A stretch of 64,000 bases of DNA, taken from Mycetocola zhujimingii (GTDB lineage: Bacteria > Actinomycetota > Actinomycetes > Actinomycetales > Microbacteriaceae). Both the position numbers and the translations under genes were made by a program. Of this stretch, positions 51,893 through 60,722 are shown in pieces. The stretch lies in assembly GCF_003065425.1 (NCBI RefSeq), contig NZ_CP026949.1, positions 620,001 to 684,000 on the forward strand, given 5' to 3'. The notes under the pieces are model-generated. The model saw nothing but the letters and a program-made list of their open reading frames with translations, ran no database searches and was not told the origin of the DNA. Position 1 is the stretch's first letter. Each line of letters starts with the position of its first letter.

Positions 51893-52147
51893 ATGAGCAC
51901 GCCACGGGAGACTTTCGGACAGGAATCAACTGCCACCGGATCAGCGAGTACCGGGCACCCCCGCGCGCGGTGGAGGGCAGTCCTCGCGAGGCTCGGCGAC
52001 GAAGAAGGCGCCGCGACGGCGGAGTACGCGATTGCGACTATGGCTGCGGTTGGCTTCGCCGGCTTGCTCGTTGTCATCATGAGATCCGACGAGGTCAGGA
52101 CCATCCTGACCGACCTCGTGCGACGCGCACTGACCTTCAACGGGTGA
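51893..52147 (+). CDS. DUF4244 family pilin-like protein (84 aa)
   Basis: The 84-residue protein has a hydrophilic head then DEEGAATAEYAIATMAAVGF followed by AGLLVVIM. This is a class III prepilin-like pattern with Glu five residues after the Gly, the expected prepilin peptidase cut site. AAGGAGA precedes the ATG. It is probably the major Flp-type pilin of the tad locus. No prepilin peptidase gene lies in the window. Confidence 0.85.
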   Translation: MSTPRETFGQESTATGSASTGHPRARWRAVLARLGDEEGAATAEYAIATMAAVGFAGLLVVIMRSDEVRTILTDLVRRALTFNG

Positions 52148-52521
52148 CCACGGTGACCTCCTGGGCGAGAGCGGCCCACCGCGTGGGCGCCGACGCCGGA
52201 AGCGTGACGGCGGAGTTCGCCGTGGCGCTGCCCGCCGTCATTCTCGTGCTGGCGGGGTGCCTCGGTGCCGTTCAGGTTGCGTCCCAGCAGGTTCGGTTAG
52301 CGGATGCCGCCGCAGACGCGGCCCGTACCCTCGCGCGTGGCGATTCCGTTGAGGTTGCCAGCGCTCGGGTGTCACGGGTGGCGGGCGCCGCAGCGATGAC
52401 GACGTCCACGAGCGGGGATTTCGTTTGTGTTGAGCTCAGCGCACCTGCAGGTATCGGTCCGACGGCGCTTGCGGGCATCCGCATTCGGGCGTCTGGCTGT
52501 GCACTGGCCGGCGGACTGTGA
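52144..52521 (+). CDS. TadE-like pseudopilin
   Basis: The 125-residue protein starts with GTG overlapping the pilin stop (GTGA) and has DAGSVTAEFAVALPAVILVL then AGCLGAVQVASQQ, a TadE-type hydrophobic N-terminal helix with the conserved Glu. Two cysteines in the outside domain (FVCVELS and ASGCALAG) could form a disulfide. It is likely a minor pilin or assembly factor. Confidence 0.85.
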   Translation: MTTVTSWARAAHRVGADAGSVTAEFAVALPAVILVLAGCLGAVQVASQQVRLADAAADAARTLARGDSVEVASARVSRVAGAAAMTTSTSGDFVCVELSAPAGIGPTALAGIRIRASGCALAGGL

Positions 52522-52533
52522 CCGGGGTGGCAC

Positions 52534-53007
52534 GTGACTGAGGAGGTGGGTCGCACGCGGTCGCCAGGGGCAGGTTGGCGCTGGGCAGGCAGGGGCGATC
52601 GGGCCGTTAGGGGTAGCCGGGCCGCTGGAGGTAGCCGGGACGGTAGAGAAGAGGGGAGCGGGTCCATTCTCATCGTCGCAGTGGTGGCGTCCCTGCTGCT
52701 CCTGACCGGGCTGGCCCTTCCCCTCAACCAGGCGCTGACCGTGAGGCAGCAGGTGGCCAACGCGGCAGACGCCGCAGCGCTCGCCGCGGCCGACACGGCG
52801 TCCGGTGTCGTGGCCGGAATACCGTGTGAGAACGCGGCGGAGGCCGCGCGGCTCAACGGCTCGGTCCTGGGCGACTGCACCATCGACGGGGTTGAAGCGA
52901 GAGTAATCGCCACCCGGTCTGTTCTCGGACTGACCGTGAGCGTCGCGTCGCGGGCCGGGCAACCACCGGGGGAGGTCGCAGGCGGTGGGCGGGGTCCTCC
53001 CGGGTAG
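52534..53007 (+). CDS. Helicase/secretion-neighbourhood TadE-like protein
   Basis: The 157-residue protein starts with GTG and carries REEGSGSILIVAVVASLLLL then TGLALPLNQALTVRQQVAN and AADAAALAAADTASG. This is the TadG/TadE-like pattern of the family named for its actinobacterial helicase/secretion neighbourhood. Here the usual DEAD/DEAH helicase does not follow; a RidA gene does. Two cysteines (GIPCENA and GDCTIDG) are conserved in style. Its first 40 residues and last 20 are Gly/Arg-rich. Confidence 0.82.
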   Translation: MTEEVGRTRSPGAGWRWAGRGDRAVRGSRAAGGSRDGREEGSGSILIVAVVASLLLLTGLALPLNQALTVRQQVANAADAAALAAADTASGVVAGIPCENAAEAARLNGSVLGDCTIDGVEARVIATRSVLGLTVSVASRAGQPPGEVAGGGRGPPG

Positions 53008-53201
53008 CGGTGGGTAGCTGCGGAATCACTCAGCGCGGGCAAGGGCGAACCACACGCCGACGAAGGACCCACGGGTGTGTGAGGACTGGCAAACAGGGGC
53101 CCCGGAGAAGCTGAAAGGGGCTGGTGCCTGCCTTCGGCCCCGGCGATACTCGGTCGAAACGGCAGAGTCCGTGCACGAGATCGAAAAAAAGGAGAACCGC
53201 G

Positions 53202-53588
53202 ATGGCCGCTCTTGTCACTCCGGTGGATCCGCCGGAAATGTATCAGAACCCGGCGTTTGCCCAGGGCATGATCGCCCCCGCCGGGCGGATGTTGTATGTC
53301 GGCGGGCAGAACGGCGCTGATAGTTCTGGTGCTCTCCTGACCGGACTCGGCGCGCAAACGGAACAGGCGTTGCATAACCTGATCGCTGTCCTCAACGAAG
53401 GAGGAACCGGCCCGGAGAACGTGGTGAAGCTGACCATCTACCTCGCTGCGGGCGTCGATCCGCACGAGGCATACGCGGCAACCGGCGCGGTCTGGGGTGA
53501 CCGACGAACGGCCATTACCGTGCTCGCGGTATCGCCGGCCCGGGAAGATGCGCTCGTGGAGATCGATGCTATCGCCGCAATACCGTGA
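53202..53588 (+). CDS. RidA family protein (second copy in window)
   Basis: The 128-residue protein starts MAALVTPVDPPEMYQNPAFA and contains MLYVGGQNGADSSGALLTGL and ENVVKLTIYLAAGVD, then AWG-like and RRTAITVLAV segments. The Arg in DRRTAITVL and the Glu in LVEIDAIAAIP match active RidA proteins more closely than the copy at 45266. AAAAGGAGAA precedes the ATG. Confidence 0.88.
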   Translation: MAALVTPVDPPEMYQNPAFAQGMIAPAGRMLYVGGQNGADSSGALLTGLGAQTEQALHNLIAVLNEGGTGPENVVKLTIYLAAGVDPHEAYAATGAVWGDRRTAITVLAVSPAREDALVEIDAIAAIP

Positions 53589-53608
53589 TCCGCGGAGCCG
53601 GGTCGGGG

Positions 53609-53860
53609 TCAGGACTCCGGTGCGTCGTCGAAGTTCGTGGTGAGGTACCGATAGTTCACGGCGCTGGGGCGATCCGAGTCCTCGGCTTCGAACTCCTGGC
53701 CCGCGGTACGTGCATAGACATAGGTCTTGCCTCCGCTGGCGGCGATCTCCACAGTCGGGCGGGGGTCGCCGGACTCAAGGAAATCGGCGGCCATGGTTTT
53801 GCCCTCCAGCGGCCCGTCGGTGAGTTTTGCGGTGTAGTTGCTCGTCGAGGATGCGCTCAT
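53609..53860 (-). CDS. Protein of unknown function (83 aa)
   Basis: The product starts MSASSTSNYTAKLTDGPLEG and looks like a small beta-rich domain (GKTYVYARTAGQEFEAEDSD, VNYRYLTTNFD). No signal or membrane segment. It lies convergent to the RidA gene and divergent from topA. The start has a weak ribosome-binding site. No family recognised with confidence. Confidence 0.65.
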   Translation of the reverse strand: MSASSTSNYTAKLTDGPLEGKTMAADFLESGDPRPTVEIAASGGKTYVYARTAGQEFEAEDSDRPSAVNYRYLTTNFDDAPES

Positions 53861-54002
53861 AGAGCCATTCTGCTCTTTCCCTTTGTCTTTTCAAGGGGCG
53901 AAGGTGCTTCTTCGCGACGCGCCCGATGCGTCTTATGCGGAGCCGGGGATTAGGTGTCCCCCAGCAAAGGGTGTGTATGGTGTGCACGACGAAAGGAGTC
54001 GG

Positions 54003-56918
54003 GTGCCAGGCACAAAAAAGCTGGTCATTGTTGAGTCACCGACCAAAATGAAGTCCATCGCCGGATACCTCGGTGAGGGCTATGAGGTTCTGAGTTCCGT
54101 GGGACACATTCGTGATCTCGCCGAGCCGAAAAACCTCCCGGCTGAACTCAAGAAGGGCGCGTTCGGTAAGTTTGCCGTCGACGTCGACAATGACTTCGAG
54201 CCCTACTACGTGGTCTCCGACAACAAGAAGAAGACGGTGGCAGAGCTCAAGCGAGCGCTGAAGAACGCCGACGAACTCCTGCTCGCGACTGATGAGGACC
54301 GCGAGGGCGAAGCCATCGCGTGGCACCTGCTCCAGGTGCTGCAGCCCAAGGTTCCTGTGAAGCGCATGGTGTTCCACGAGATCACCAAGGACGCGATCCT
54401 CGCCGCGAAAGACAACACCCGCGACCTCGACGTCGCCCTCGTCGACGCGCAGGAGACCCGACGAATCCTCGACCGTATATATGGGTATGAAATTTCACCC
54501 GTTTTGTGGCGCAAGGTCGGCCCGAGCCTCTCCGCCGGTCGCGTGCAGTCTGCTGCCACCCGGCTGATTGTCGACCGCGAACGTGAGCGCCTCGCGTTCA
54601 CCGCTGCCCAGTACTGGGACCTGACGGCCCAGGCCGCACCGGATGCCGACGCTACTCACTTCGAAGCGCGACTCGTTCGTCTCGACGGGCAGCGTGTTGC
54701 CACCGGTCGCGACTTCGATGACACCGGAAAGCTGACGAGCAAGGCTGTACCGCTCGACGAGCAGGCCGCGCAGGCCGTCGCCGCAGCGCTGGCGAGCCCC
54801 TCGGCATCCGCTGTCGTCTCCAAGGTCGAGTCGAAGCCGTACTCACGTCGCCCCGCTGCCCCGTTCACGACGTCGACGCTCCAGCAGGAGGCGGCGCGCA
54901 AGCTGCGCTTCTCCGCTCGCCAGACCATGAGCGTTGCCCAGTCTCTGTACGAGAACGGGTACATCACCTACATGCGAACCGACTCGCCCTCGCTCTCGAG
55001 CCAGGCGATCAAGGCGGCCCGCGACCAGGCAACTTCCCTCTACGGCGCAGACACGATTCCTGACAAGCCGCGCATCTACGCCGGCAAGAACAAGAGCGCG
55101 CAGGAAGCCCACGAGGCCATCCGGCCCTCCGGCGACACCTTCCGCACACCGTCATCGCTGTCCTCGAGCCTCCGCGGCCAGGACTTCAAGCTCTACGAGC
55201 TGATCTGGAAGCGCACCGTCGCCAGCCAGATGGCCGACGCCAAGGGCCAGACCGCAACGGTGACCATCGAGGCGCAGGCAGACGGCAAGACCGCCGAGCT
55301 GACGGCATCCGGAACCGTCATCACCTTCCGCGGATTCCTCCACGCCTACGAAGAAGGCCAGGACGAAGAACGCAACGCGAGTGACAACGCCGCCCGCGAA
55401 GCCAAGCTCCCGCCGCTGACCCAGGGCCAGAAGCTGATCCTCACCGACGTCGAGGCCAAGGGGCACGAGACCTCGCCGCCCCCGCGCTACACGGAGGCGA
55501 GCCTCGTCAAGACGCTCGAAGAGCTGGGTATCGGTCGCCCGTCGACGTACGCGCAGACCATCGCGACGATCACCGACCGCGGGTATGTGACCGCGCGCGG
55601 CCAGGCGCTTATCCCGTCGTGGATCGCGTTCAGCGTGATCCGTCTGCTCGAGGAGCATTTCACCGACCTCGTCCAGTACGACTTCACAGCGGAGATGGAA
55701 GAGGACCTCGACCGCATCGCCGGTGGAGAGCAGGACCGCACCGAGTGGCTCAAGTCCTTCTATTACGGTGGCGGTGACCACCGAGGCCTCCGCACCGTCG
55801 TCGACAACCTGGGTGAGATCGATGCCCGCGAGATCAACTCGCTCCGGCTCAGCGACACCGTGACGATCCGGATCGGCAAGTACGGCCCCTACCTTGAAGT
55901 GACGGATGCCTCGGCACCGGCTCAGGAAGACGGATCGCCGGCTGTTCCGCGACGCATCAACATCCCCGAAGACCTGGCTCCTGACGAGCTCACGCTCGGC
56001 AAGGCTCAGGAACTCATCGACGCTCCGGTGCTCACCGACCGTGTCATCGGAGTGAACCCGGAGAACGGCAAGGAAATCCTCGCGAAGGACGGACGGTTCG
56101 GACCGTACGTCACCGAGGTCGAGCCCGAGCCTGGGGCCGCCGAGGAGAAGGTCGACCTCACCACCGGTGAAGTCACCGACGCTCCGAAGAAGAAGGCACC
56201 GGCGAAGAAGAAGGCTGCAGCGGTCAAACCGCGGACGGCATCCCTCTTCAAGTCGATGTCGCTGGATTCGATCGACCTCGACACGGCGCTCAAGCTGCTC
56301 GACCTGCCGCGCGTCGTTGGAGTCGACCCCGAGTCAGGTGAAGAGATCACCGCGCAGAACGGGCGGTTCGGTCCGTACCTGAAGAAGGGCACTGACTCGC
56401 GGTCGCTCGAGAACGAAGACCAGATCTTCGAGATCGAACTTCCGGCCGCGCTCGAGATCTTTGCCCAGCCGAAGTACGGCAACCGCCGTGCATCGAGCGC
56501 GCTCAAGGAATTCGAGGCTGACCCGGTCAGCGGCAAGCCGATCAAGGTGAAGGACGGCCGATTCGGGCCGTACGTCACCGATGGCGTCACGAACGCGACG
56601 ATCCCCAAGGCCGAGTCGGTCGAGGAGGTCGACTTCGACCGTGCGGTCCAGCTGCTCGCCGACAAGCGCGCCAAGGGCCCGGCTGCTCCGCGCAAGAAGG
56701 CCGCTGCGAAGAAGCCCGCTGCGAAGAAGCCTGCGGCGAAGAAACCCGCTGCCAAGAAGCCCGCTGCCAAGAAGGCGACGACGACCACAGTGAAGAAGCC
56801 AACAGCCGCAGCAGCGGCGAAGGCAGCGGCCGCGTCGAAGACCGGAGTGTCGACAAAGACGGCGGCTGCCAGGAAGCCGGCCGCGAAGAAGACCGCCGCT
56901 TCGGCAACCGCTGAGTAA
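54003..56918 (+). CDS. topA: DNA topoisomerase I
   Basis: The 971-residue enzyme relaxes negative supercoils. It has a TOPRIM domain (LVIVESPTKMKSIAGYLGE and ATDEDREGEAIAWHLLQ), the nucleophile Y323 in GYITYMRTDS, and the ETSPPPRYTEASLVKTLEEL plus GIGRPSTYA region. Instead of zinc fingers there are several topoisomerase C-terminal repeats (GRFGPYVT and GRFGPYLKKG), as in other actinobacteria. The last 90 residues form a basic Lys/Ala/Pro tail with at least five KKPAA units that should bind DNA. AAAGGAG precedes the GTG at 54003, making longer frames unlikely. It overlaps tmk by one base. Confidence 0.96.
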   Translation: MPGTKKLVIVESPTKMKSIAGYLGEGYEVLSSVGHIRDLAEPKNLPAELKKGAFGKFAVDVDNDFEPYYVVSDNKKKTVAELKRALKNADELLLATDEDREGEAIAWHLLQVLQPKVPVKRMVFHEITKDAILAAKDNTRDLDVALVDAQETRRILDRIYGYEISPVLWRKVGPSLSAGRVQSAATRLIVDRERERLAFTAAQYWDLTAQAAPDADATHFEARLVRLDGQRVATGRDFDDTGKLTSKAVPLDEQAAQAVAAALASPSASAVVSKVESKPYSRRPAAPFTTSTLQQEAARKLRFSARQTMSVAQSLYENGYITYMRTDSPSLSSQAIKAARDQATSLYGADTIPDKPRIYAGKNKSAQEAHEAIRPSGDTFRTPSSLSSSLRGQDFKLYELIWKRTVASQMADAKGQTATVTIEAQADGKTAELTASGTVITFRGFLHAYEEGQDEERNASDNAAREAKLPPLTQGQKLILTDVEAKGHETSPPPRYTEASLVKTLEELGIGRPSTYAQTIATITDRGYVTARGQALIPSWIAFSVIRLLEEHFTDLVQYDFTAEMEEDLDRIAGGEQDRTEWLKSFYYGGGDHRGLRTVVDNLGEIDAREINSLRLSDTVTIRIGKYGPYLEVTDASAPAQEDGSPAVPRRINIPEDLAPDELTLGKAQELIDAPVLTDRVIGVNPENGKEILAKDGRFGPYVTEVEPEPGAAEEKVDLTTGEVTDAPKKKAPAKKKAAAVKPRTASLFKSMSLDSIDLDTALKLLDLPRVVGVDPESGEEITAQNGRFGPYLKKGTDSRSLENEDQIFEIELPAALEIFAQPKYGNRRASSALKEFEADPVSGKPIKVKDGRFGPYVTDGVTNATIPKAESVEEVDFDRAVQLLADKRAKGPAAPRKKAAAKKPAAKKPAAKKPAAKKPAAKKATTTTVKKPTAAAAAKAAAASKTGVSTKTAAARKPAAKKTAASATAE

Positions 56919-57553
56919 TGGCGGCATCAGACGGATACCCCGGGCTGTTCATCACCCTCGAGGGTGGTGACGGCTCGGGCAAGTCGACGCAAGCCGCCGA
57001 GCTTGAGTCGTGGTTGCTGGAACAGGGGCGCGTCGTCGTGCGCACCCGTGAACCGGGCGGCACCGACTTCGGCGTCGAGGTGCGGGAGATCGTGCTGCAC
57101 CACCGTGGCGATATCACTCCGAGGGCAGAGGCCCTGCTCTATGCCGCAGACCGTGCGCACCACATAGCAACGAAGGTGCGGCCAGCCCTCGAGCGTGGTG
57201 AAGTGGTCCTCCAGGACCGCTATATCGACTCCTCTCTCGCCTACCAGGGTGCTGGGCGCGAGCTCGGCATCGACGAGGTGCGACAACTGTCGATGTGGGC
57301 GACCGGGGGACTGCTGCCAGACCTCACCGTCCTGCTCGACCTCAACGAGGATGCCGCACGGCTTCGGCTCGACGCGTCCCGTACCCGGTACGACCGCCTC
57401 GAAGCGGAGAAGTCGGCGTTCCATCGTCGCGTGCGCGAGGTCTACCTCGAGCTTGCTGCTGCGGAACCTGAGCGATTTTTGGTGCTGGATGCCACGGCAT
57501 CCGTCGCATCGCTCGCCGAGGGCATCCGTTCGCGGGTGGCGACGCTCCTGTAG
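56918..57553 (+). CDS. tmk: Thymidylate kinase
   Basis: The 211-residue enzyme phosphorylates dTMP. It has P-loop EGGDGSGKSTQ, the DR(Y/H) motif VLQDRYIDSSLAYQG, REPGGT, and a lid region with RTRYDRLEAEKSAFHRRVRE. The ATG shares an A with the topA stop (TAATG). Adjacent to holB, as in many bacteria. Confidence 0.95.
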   Translation: MAASDGYPGLFITLEGGDGSGKSTQAAELESWLLEQGRVVVRTREPGGTDFGVEVREIVLHHRGDITPRAEALLYAADRAHHIATKVRPALERGEVVLQDRYIDSSLAYQGAGRELGIDEVRQLSMWATGGLLPDLTVLLDLNEDAARLRLDASRTRYDRLEAEKSAFHRRVREVYLELAAAEPERFLVLDATASVASLAEGIRSRVATLL

Positions 57554-57619
57554 CCGCACACGAGGGCAGTGCTCCTGGTACGCGCGGGCGCTGTCAGTCG
57601 TCACGGGTAGGCTGGGACC

Positions 57620-58762
57620 ATGGCCACCTGGGATGACGTCATTGGGCAGGGCGACGCTGTATCGCTCCTGCGCGACGCCGCATCCGACCGCGGAGGCGAG
57701 TCTCACGGGTCGATGACTCACGCATGGCTGATCACCGGTCCGCCGGGGTCAGGGCGCTCCAACCTCGCCTATGCATTCGCCTCGGCATTGCTCAGTTCCG
57801 AGCCCGACGGCGACCCGGTCACCTCGAGGCAGGTCGACGCCCGCACCCACCCCGACCTGACCGTCCTCTCGACATCGAACGTCATCATCAAGATCGACGA
57901 GGTCCGCGAACTCGTGCGCAGTTCGCAGTTCTCACCCGCGATCGGCCGGTACCGCGTCATGGTCATCGAAGACGCCGACCGCATGGCGGAACGCACCTCG
58001 AACGTGCTGCTCAAGGCACTCGAAGAGCCACCGGAACGCACCGTTTGGGTGCTGTGCGCGCCCAGCGAAGCCGACCTCATCCCCACGATCCGGTCACGCG
58101 TGCGTGCTGTTCGGCTGCGGGTGCCGTCGGTCGACGAGGTCGCCGGCCTGATCTCCCGCCGCGACGGTGTCGACGCCGAAACCGCTGAGCGCGCCGCCCG
58201 GCTTGCGCAGAGCCATGTGGGCATGGCGCACCGGTTGGCGACGGATGCCGGCGCCCGCGAGAGGCGCGACGAAACGCTCACCGCTGCCCTCGGCATCCGC
58301 AGTGTGTCTGATGCTGTGCGTGCCGCTGCGCGCATGATGGAGATCGCCGGAGACGACGCGAAGGCGTTCACCGAGCAGAAGGATGCCGAGGAGCGGGAGC
58401 ATGCGCTGCGTTCGCTCGGCGTCGAACCGGGCCAGAACCTGCCGCCAGCGCTCCGGTCGCAGATCCGATCGCTCGAAGAAGACCAGAAGCGCCGCGCGAC
58501 CCGCAGCCTCCGCGACGGAATCGACAGGATCCTCGTCGACCTGCTCTCGCTCTATCGCGACATCATCATGTTGCAGCTCGGGCGAAGCGAGACCGTCATC
58601 AACCGCGAACTCCTCGACCAGCTCGAGGAGGCAGGCGAGGCCCGCACCCCGGCCGAGACCATGGCGACGATGGATGCCATCCAGCAGACCCGACGGCGCA
58701 TCGAGGGCAACGTTGCCCCTGCCCTCGCCCTCGAGGCCATGCTGGTGACCGCGATCCGGTGA
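57620..58762 (+). CDS. holB: DNA polymerase III subunit delta'
   Basis: The 380-residue clamp-loader protein has an AAA+ core. Its P-loop reads ITGPPGSGRSNLAYAFA, where Arg replaces the usual Lys (GSGRS), as expected for the ATP-inactive delta' subunit. Further segments are VRELVRSSQFSPAIGRYRVM, VIEDADRMAERTSNVLLKAL and EEPPERTVWVLCAPS. The zinc-binding cysteines of E. coli delta' are absent, as is usual in actinobacteria. It follows tmk by 66 bases. Confidence 0.93.
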   Translation: MATWDDVIGQGDAVSLLRDAASDRGGESHGSMTHAWLITGPPGSGRSNLAYAFASALLSSEPDGDPVTSRQVDARTHPDLTVLSTSNVIIKIDEVRELVRSSQFSPAIGRYRVMVIEDADRMAERTSNVLLKALEEPPERTVWVLCAPSEADLIPTIRSRVRAVRLRVPSVDEVAGLISRRDGVDAETAERAARLAQSHVGMAHRLATDAGARERRDETLTAALGIRSVSDAVRAAARMMEIAGDDAKAFTEQKDAEEREHALRSLGVEPGQNLPPALRSQIRSLEEDQKRRATRSLRDGIDRILVDLLSLYRDIIMLQLGRSETVINRELLDQLEEAGEARTPAETMATMDAIQQTRRRIEGNVAPALALEAMLVTAIR

Positions 58763-58847
58763 CCGGTCAGCGATACTGAACACGAACACACTGAACACAG
58801 CAGAGACACCGAACAACAACGGCACCGACCAGGCGGAGATGACTCGA

Positions 58848-60431
58848 GTGACAGATCCACAGCGACGCGGCGGGATGCGTCAGGCACACACCGGCAGGAA
58901 AGTCACGGGCATTGTCGCTCTGACGGTCGCTCTCGTCATGACGATGAGCGGATGCGTGACGGCGTTCTTCCCCGACACCAAGCCGGGCGCTGTGTCGACC
59001 TCGACGCCAAGCGCGGAAGACGTGGCGGAAAACCTGCGCGAGTTCTACGGGCAAAACGTCGTCTGGTCGAACTGTGAGCGGTCGTTCGAGTGCGCGACCG
59101 TCGCCGCGCCGATGGACTGGGAGAACCCGGAAGACGGTGAGATCGAACTGGCCCTCATCCGGCAGCAGGCGCCAGGAGACGCGATCGGTTCGCTGTTCGT
59201 CAACCCCGGCGGGCCGGGTGCCTCCGGCTACGACTTCGTGCGCGACTCGGTGGACTATGCCACCGACAGCAGGCTGCAGGAGCGCTTCGACATCGTCGGG
59301 TTCGACCCCCGCGGCGTCGGGCGATCGACGCCCGTCACCTGCCTCGACGCCGAGGAGATGGACGAGTACCTCTACGGGCTCGCCGCCTCTGAGCGCGGCA
59401 GCGAGGCCTGGATCGATGAGCTCGAAGCGAGCGCCAAAGAGTACGGTGACGCCTGCGCCGCCAACACCGGGGAGTCCCTCGAATTCACCGACACGGTCAG
59501 CGCCGCGCGTGACCTGGACCTGATGCGCGCCGTGCTCGGAGACGACAAGCTGTACTACCTCGGCTACTCGTACGGAACGTTCCTCGGCGCCACGTACGCG
59601 GAGCTGTACCCGAAGAAAGCCGGACGGCTCGTGCTCGACGGCGCCATCGACCCGTCGACGAGCAACTTCGAGGTCAACCTCACGCAGGCCAAGGGCTTCG
59701 AGAGTGCGCTCCGCGCCTATCTCGAAGACTGCCTCGGTAGCTCTGAATGCCCGTTCAGCGGAACGGTCGACGACGCGATGGCCACCATCGGCGCCCTGCT
59801 CACCTCGGTCGACGCGTCCCCGATCAAGAACACCGATGGTCGCATGCTCGGCGCGAACAGCCTGCTCACCGCCATCATCTACCCGCTGTACTCACCCGAG
59901 TCCGGCTGGCCGCTGCTCAGCGAGATGTTCGCGGACGTCATGAGTGGCAGCGCTGAGTACGCGTTCTCCTTCGCGGATGCCTACAACGGCAGAAACGAAG
60001 ACGGCACGTACAGCGACAATTCCACTGAAGCATTCAGCGCGTACAACTGCCGGGATTACACCTACAACGACGACCCGGCGAAGATGGCGGAAGAGGCGGC
60101 GGCGCTGGCTGAGGCCGCACCGACCATCGGGCCGTTCTTCGGCTACGGCGACATCGGCTGCGCGAACTGGCCGTACCCCGACGGCGCAGAACGCAAAAAG
60201 ATCACTGCCGAGGGCGCGCCCCCGATTCTTGTCGTCGGTACGACCAACGACCCGGAAACGCCGTATGTGTGGGCTGAAGCACTCGCCGACCAGCTGGAAA
60301 GCGGCGTTCTCGTGACCTACGAGGGCGAGGGTCACACCGGATACAACAAGGGCAGCGAGTGCGTGAACTCGGTCGTCGACGACTACCTGATCTCCGGCGA
60401 GGTGCCGACGGAGGACCCGAAGTGCTCCTGA
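58848..60431 (+). CDS. Lipoprotein alpha/beta hydrolase, tripeptidyl aminopeptidase-like
   Basis: The 527-residue protein has a lipoprotein signal (GIVALTVALVMTMSGC) and an alpha/beta hydrolase core: LFVNPGGPGASGYDFVRDSV, FDPRGVGRSTPVTC, nucleophile in YYLGYSYGTFLGATYAELYP, Asp in VVGTTNDPETPY and His in YEGEGHTGYNKGSECVN. The TAP-like C-terminal domain is present. Relatives in Streptomyces cut tripeptides or esters outside the cell. The GTG at 58848 is preferred because AGGCGGAG is 9 bases upstream; the ATG at 58839 would sit directly on that sequence. Confidence 0.9.
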   Translation: MTDPQRRGGMRQAHTGRKVTGIVALTVALVMTMSGCVTAFFPDTKPGAVSTSTPSAEDVAENLREFYGQNVVWSNCERSFECATVAAPMDWENPEDGEIELALIRQQAPGDAIGSLFVNPGGPGASGYDFVRDSVDYATDSRLQERFDIVGFDPRGVGRSTPVTCLDAEEMDEYLYGLAASERGSEAWIDELEASAKEYGDACAANTGESLEFTDTVSAARDLDLMRAVLGDDKLYYLGYSYGTFLGATYAELYPKKAGRLVLDGAIDPSTSNFEVNLTQAKGFESALRAYLEDCLGSSECPFSGTVDDAMATIGALLTSVDASPIKNTDGRMLGANSLLTAIIYPLYSPESGWPLLSEMFADVMSGSAEYAFSFADAYNGRNEDGTYSDNSTEAFSAYNCRDYTYNDDPAKMAEEAAALAEAAPTIGPFFGYGDIGCANWPYPDGAERKKITAEGAPPILVVGTTNDPETPYVWAEALADQLESGVLVTYEGEGHTGYNKGSECVNSVVDDYLISGEVPTEDPKCS

Positions 60432-60507
60432 CATGGTCGTGACTGTCTCGAAGACAATGTAAGATCGATAGCTGTGTGCGTCGCATCCGTTCTCGGAAGC
60501 GGAACAC

Positions 60508-60583
60508 GCCGCCTTAGCTCAGTCGGCAGAGCGTTTCACTCGTAATGAAAAGGTCGTGGGTTCGATTCCCACAGGCGGCTCCA
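60508..60583 (+). tRNA. tRNA-Thr (anticodon CGT)
   Basis: The acceptor arms GCCGCCT (60508-60514) and AGGCGGC (60573-60579) pair. Anticodon arm TTTCA-CTCGTAA-TGAAA carries CGT, and the T arm is GTGGGTTCGATTCCCAC. CCA is encoded (60581-60583). Confidence 0.97.
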
Positions 60584-60589
60584 CACAGA

Positions 60590-60623
60590 AACAGGGATCG
60601 AAGCTTCGGCTTCGGTCCCTGTT
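60590..60623 (+). terminator. Hairpin terminator after tRNA-Thr
   Basis: AACAGGGA-TCGAAGC pairs with GCTTCG-GTCCCTGTT around a TTCG tetraloop. The tail CTCGTTA is only weakly T-rich. Confidence 0.75.
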
Positions 60624-60722
60624 CTCGTTAGCGCGCGATCCGTACCGGGGCATCACAGCGGAGCGCTGGCTCGGTGGTGTCAACCCCATCCGGTACCGCA
60701 GCCTGACGCTTATGCTCTCTCC

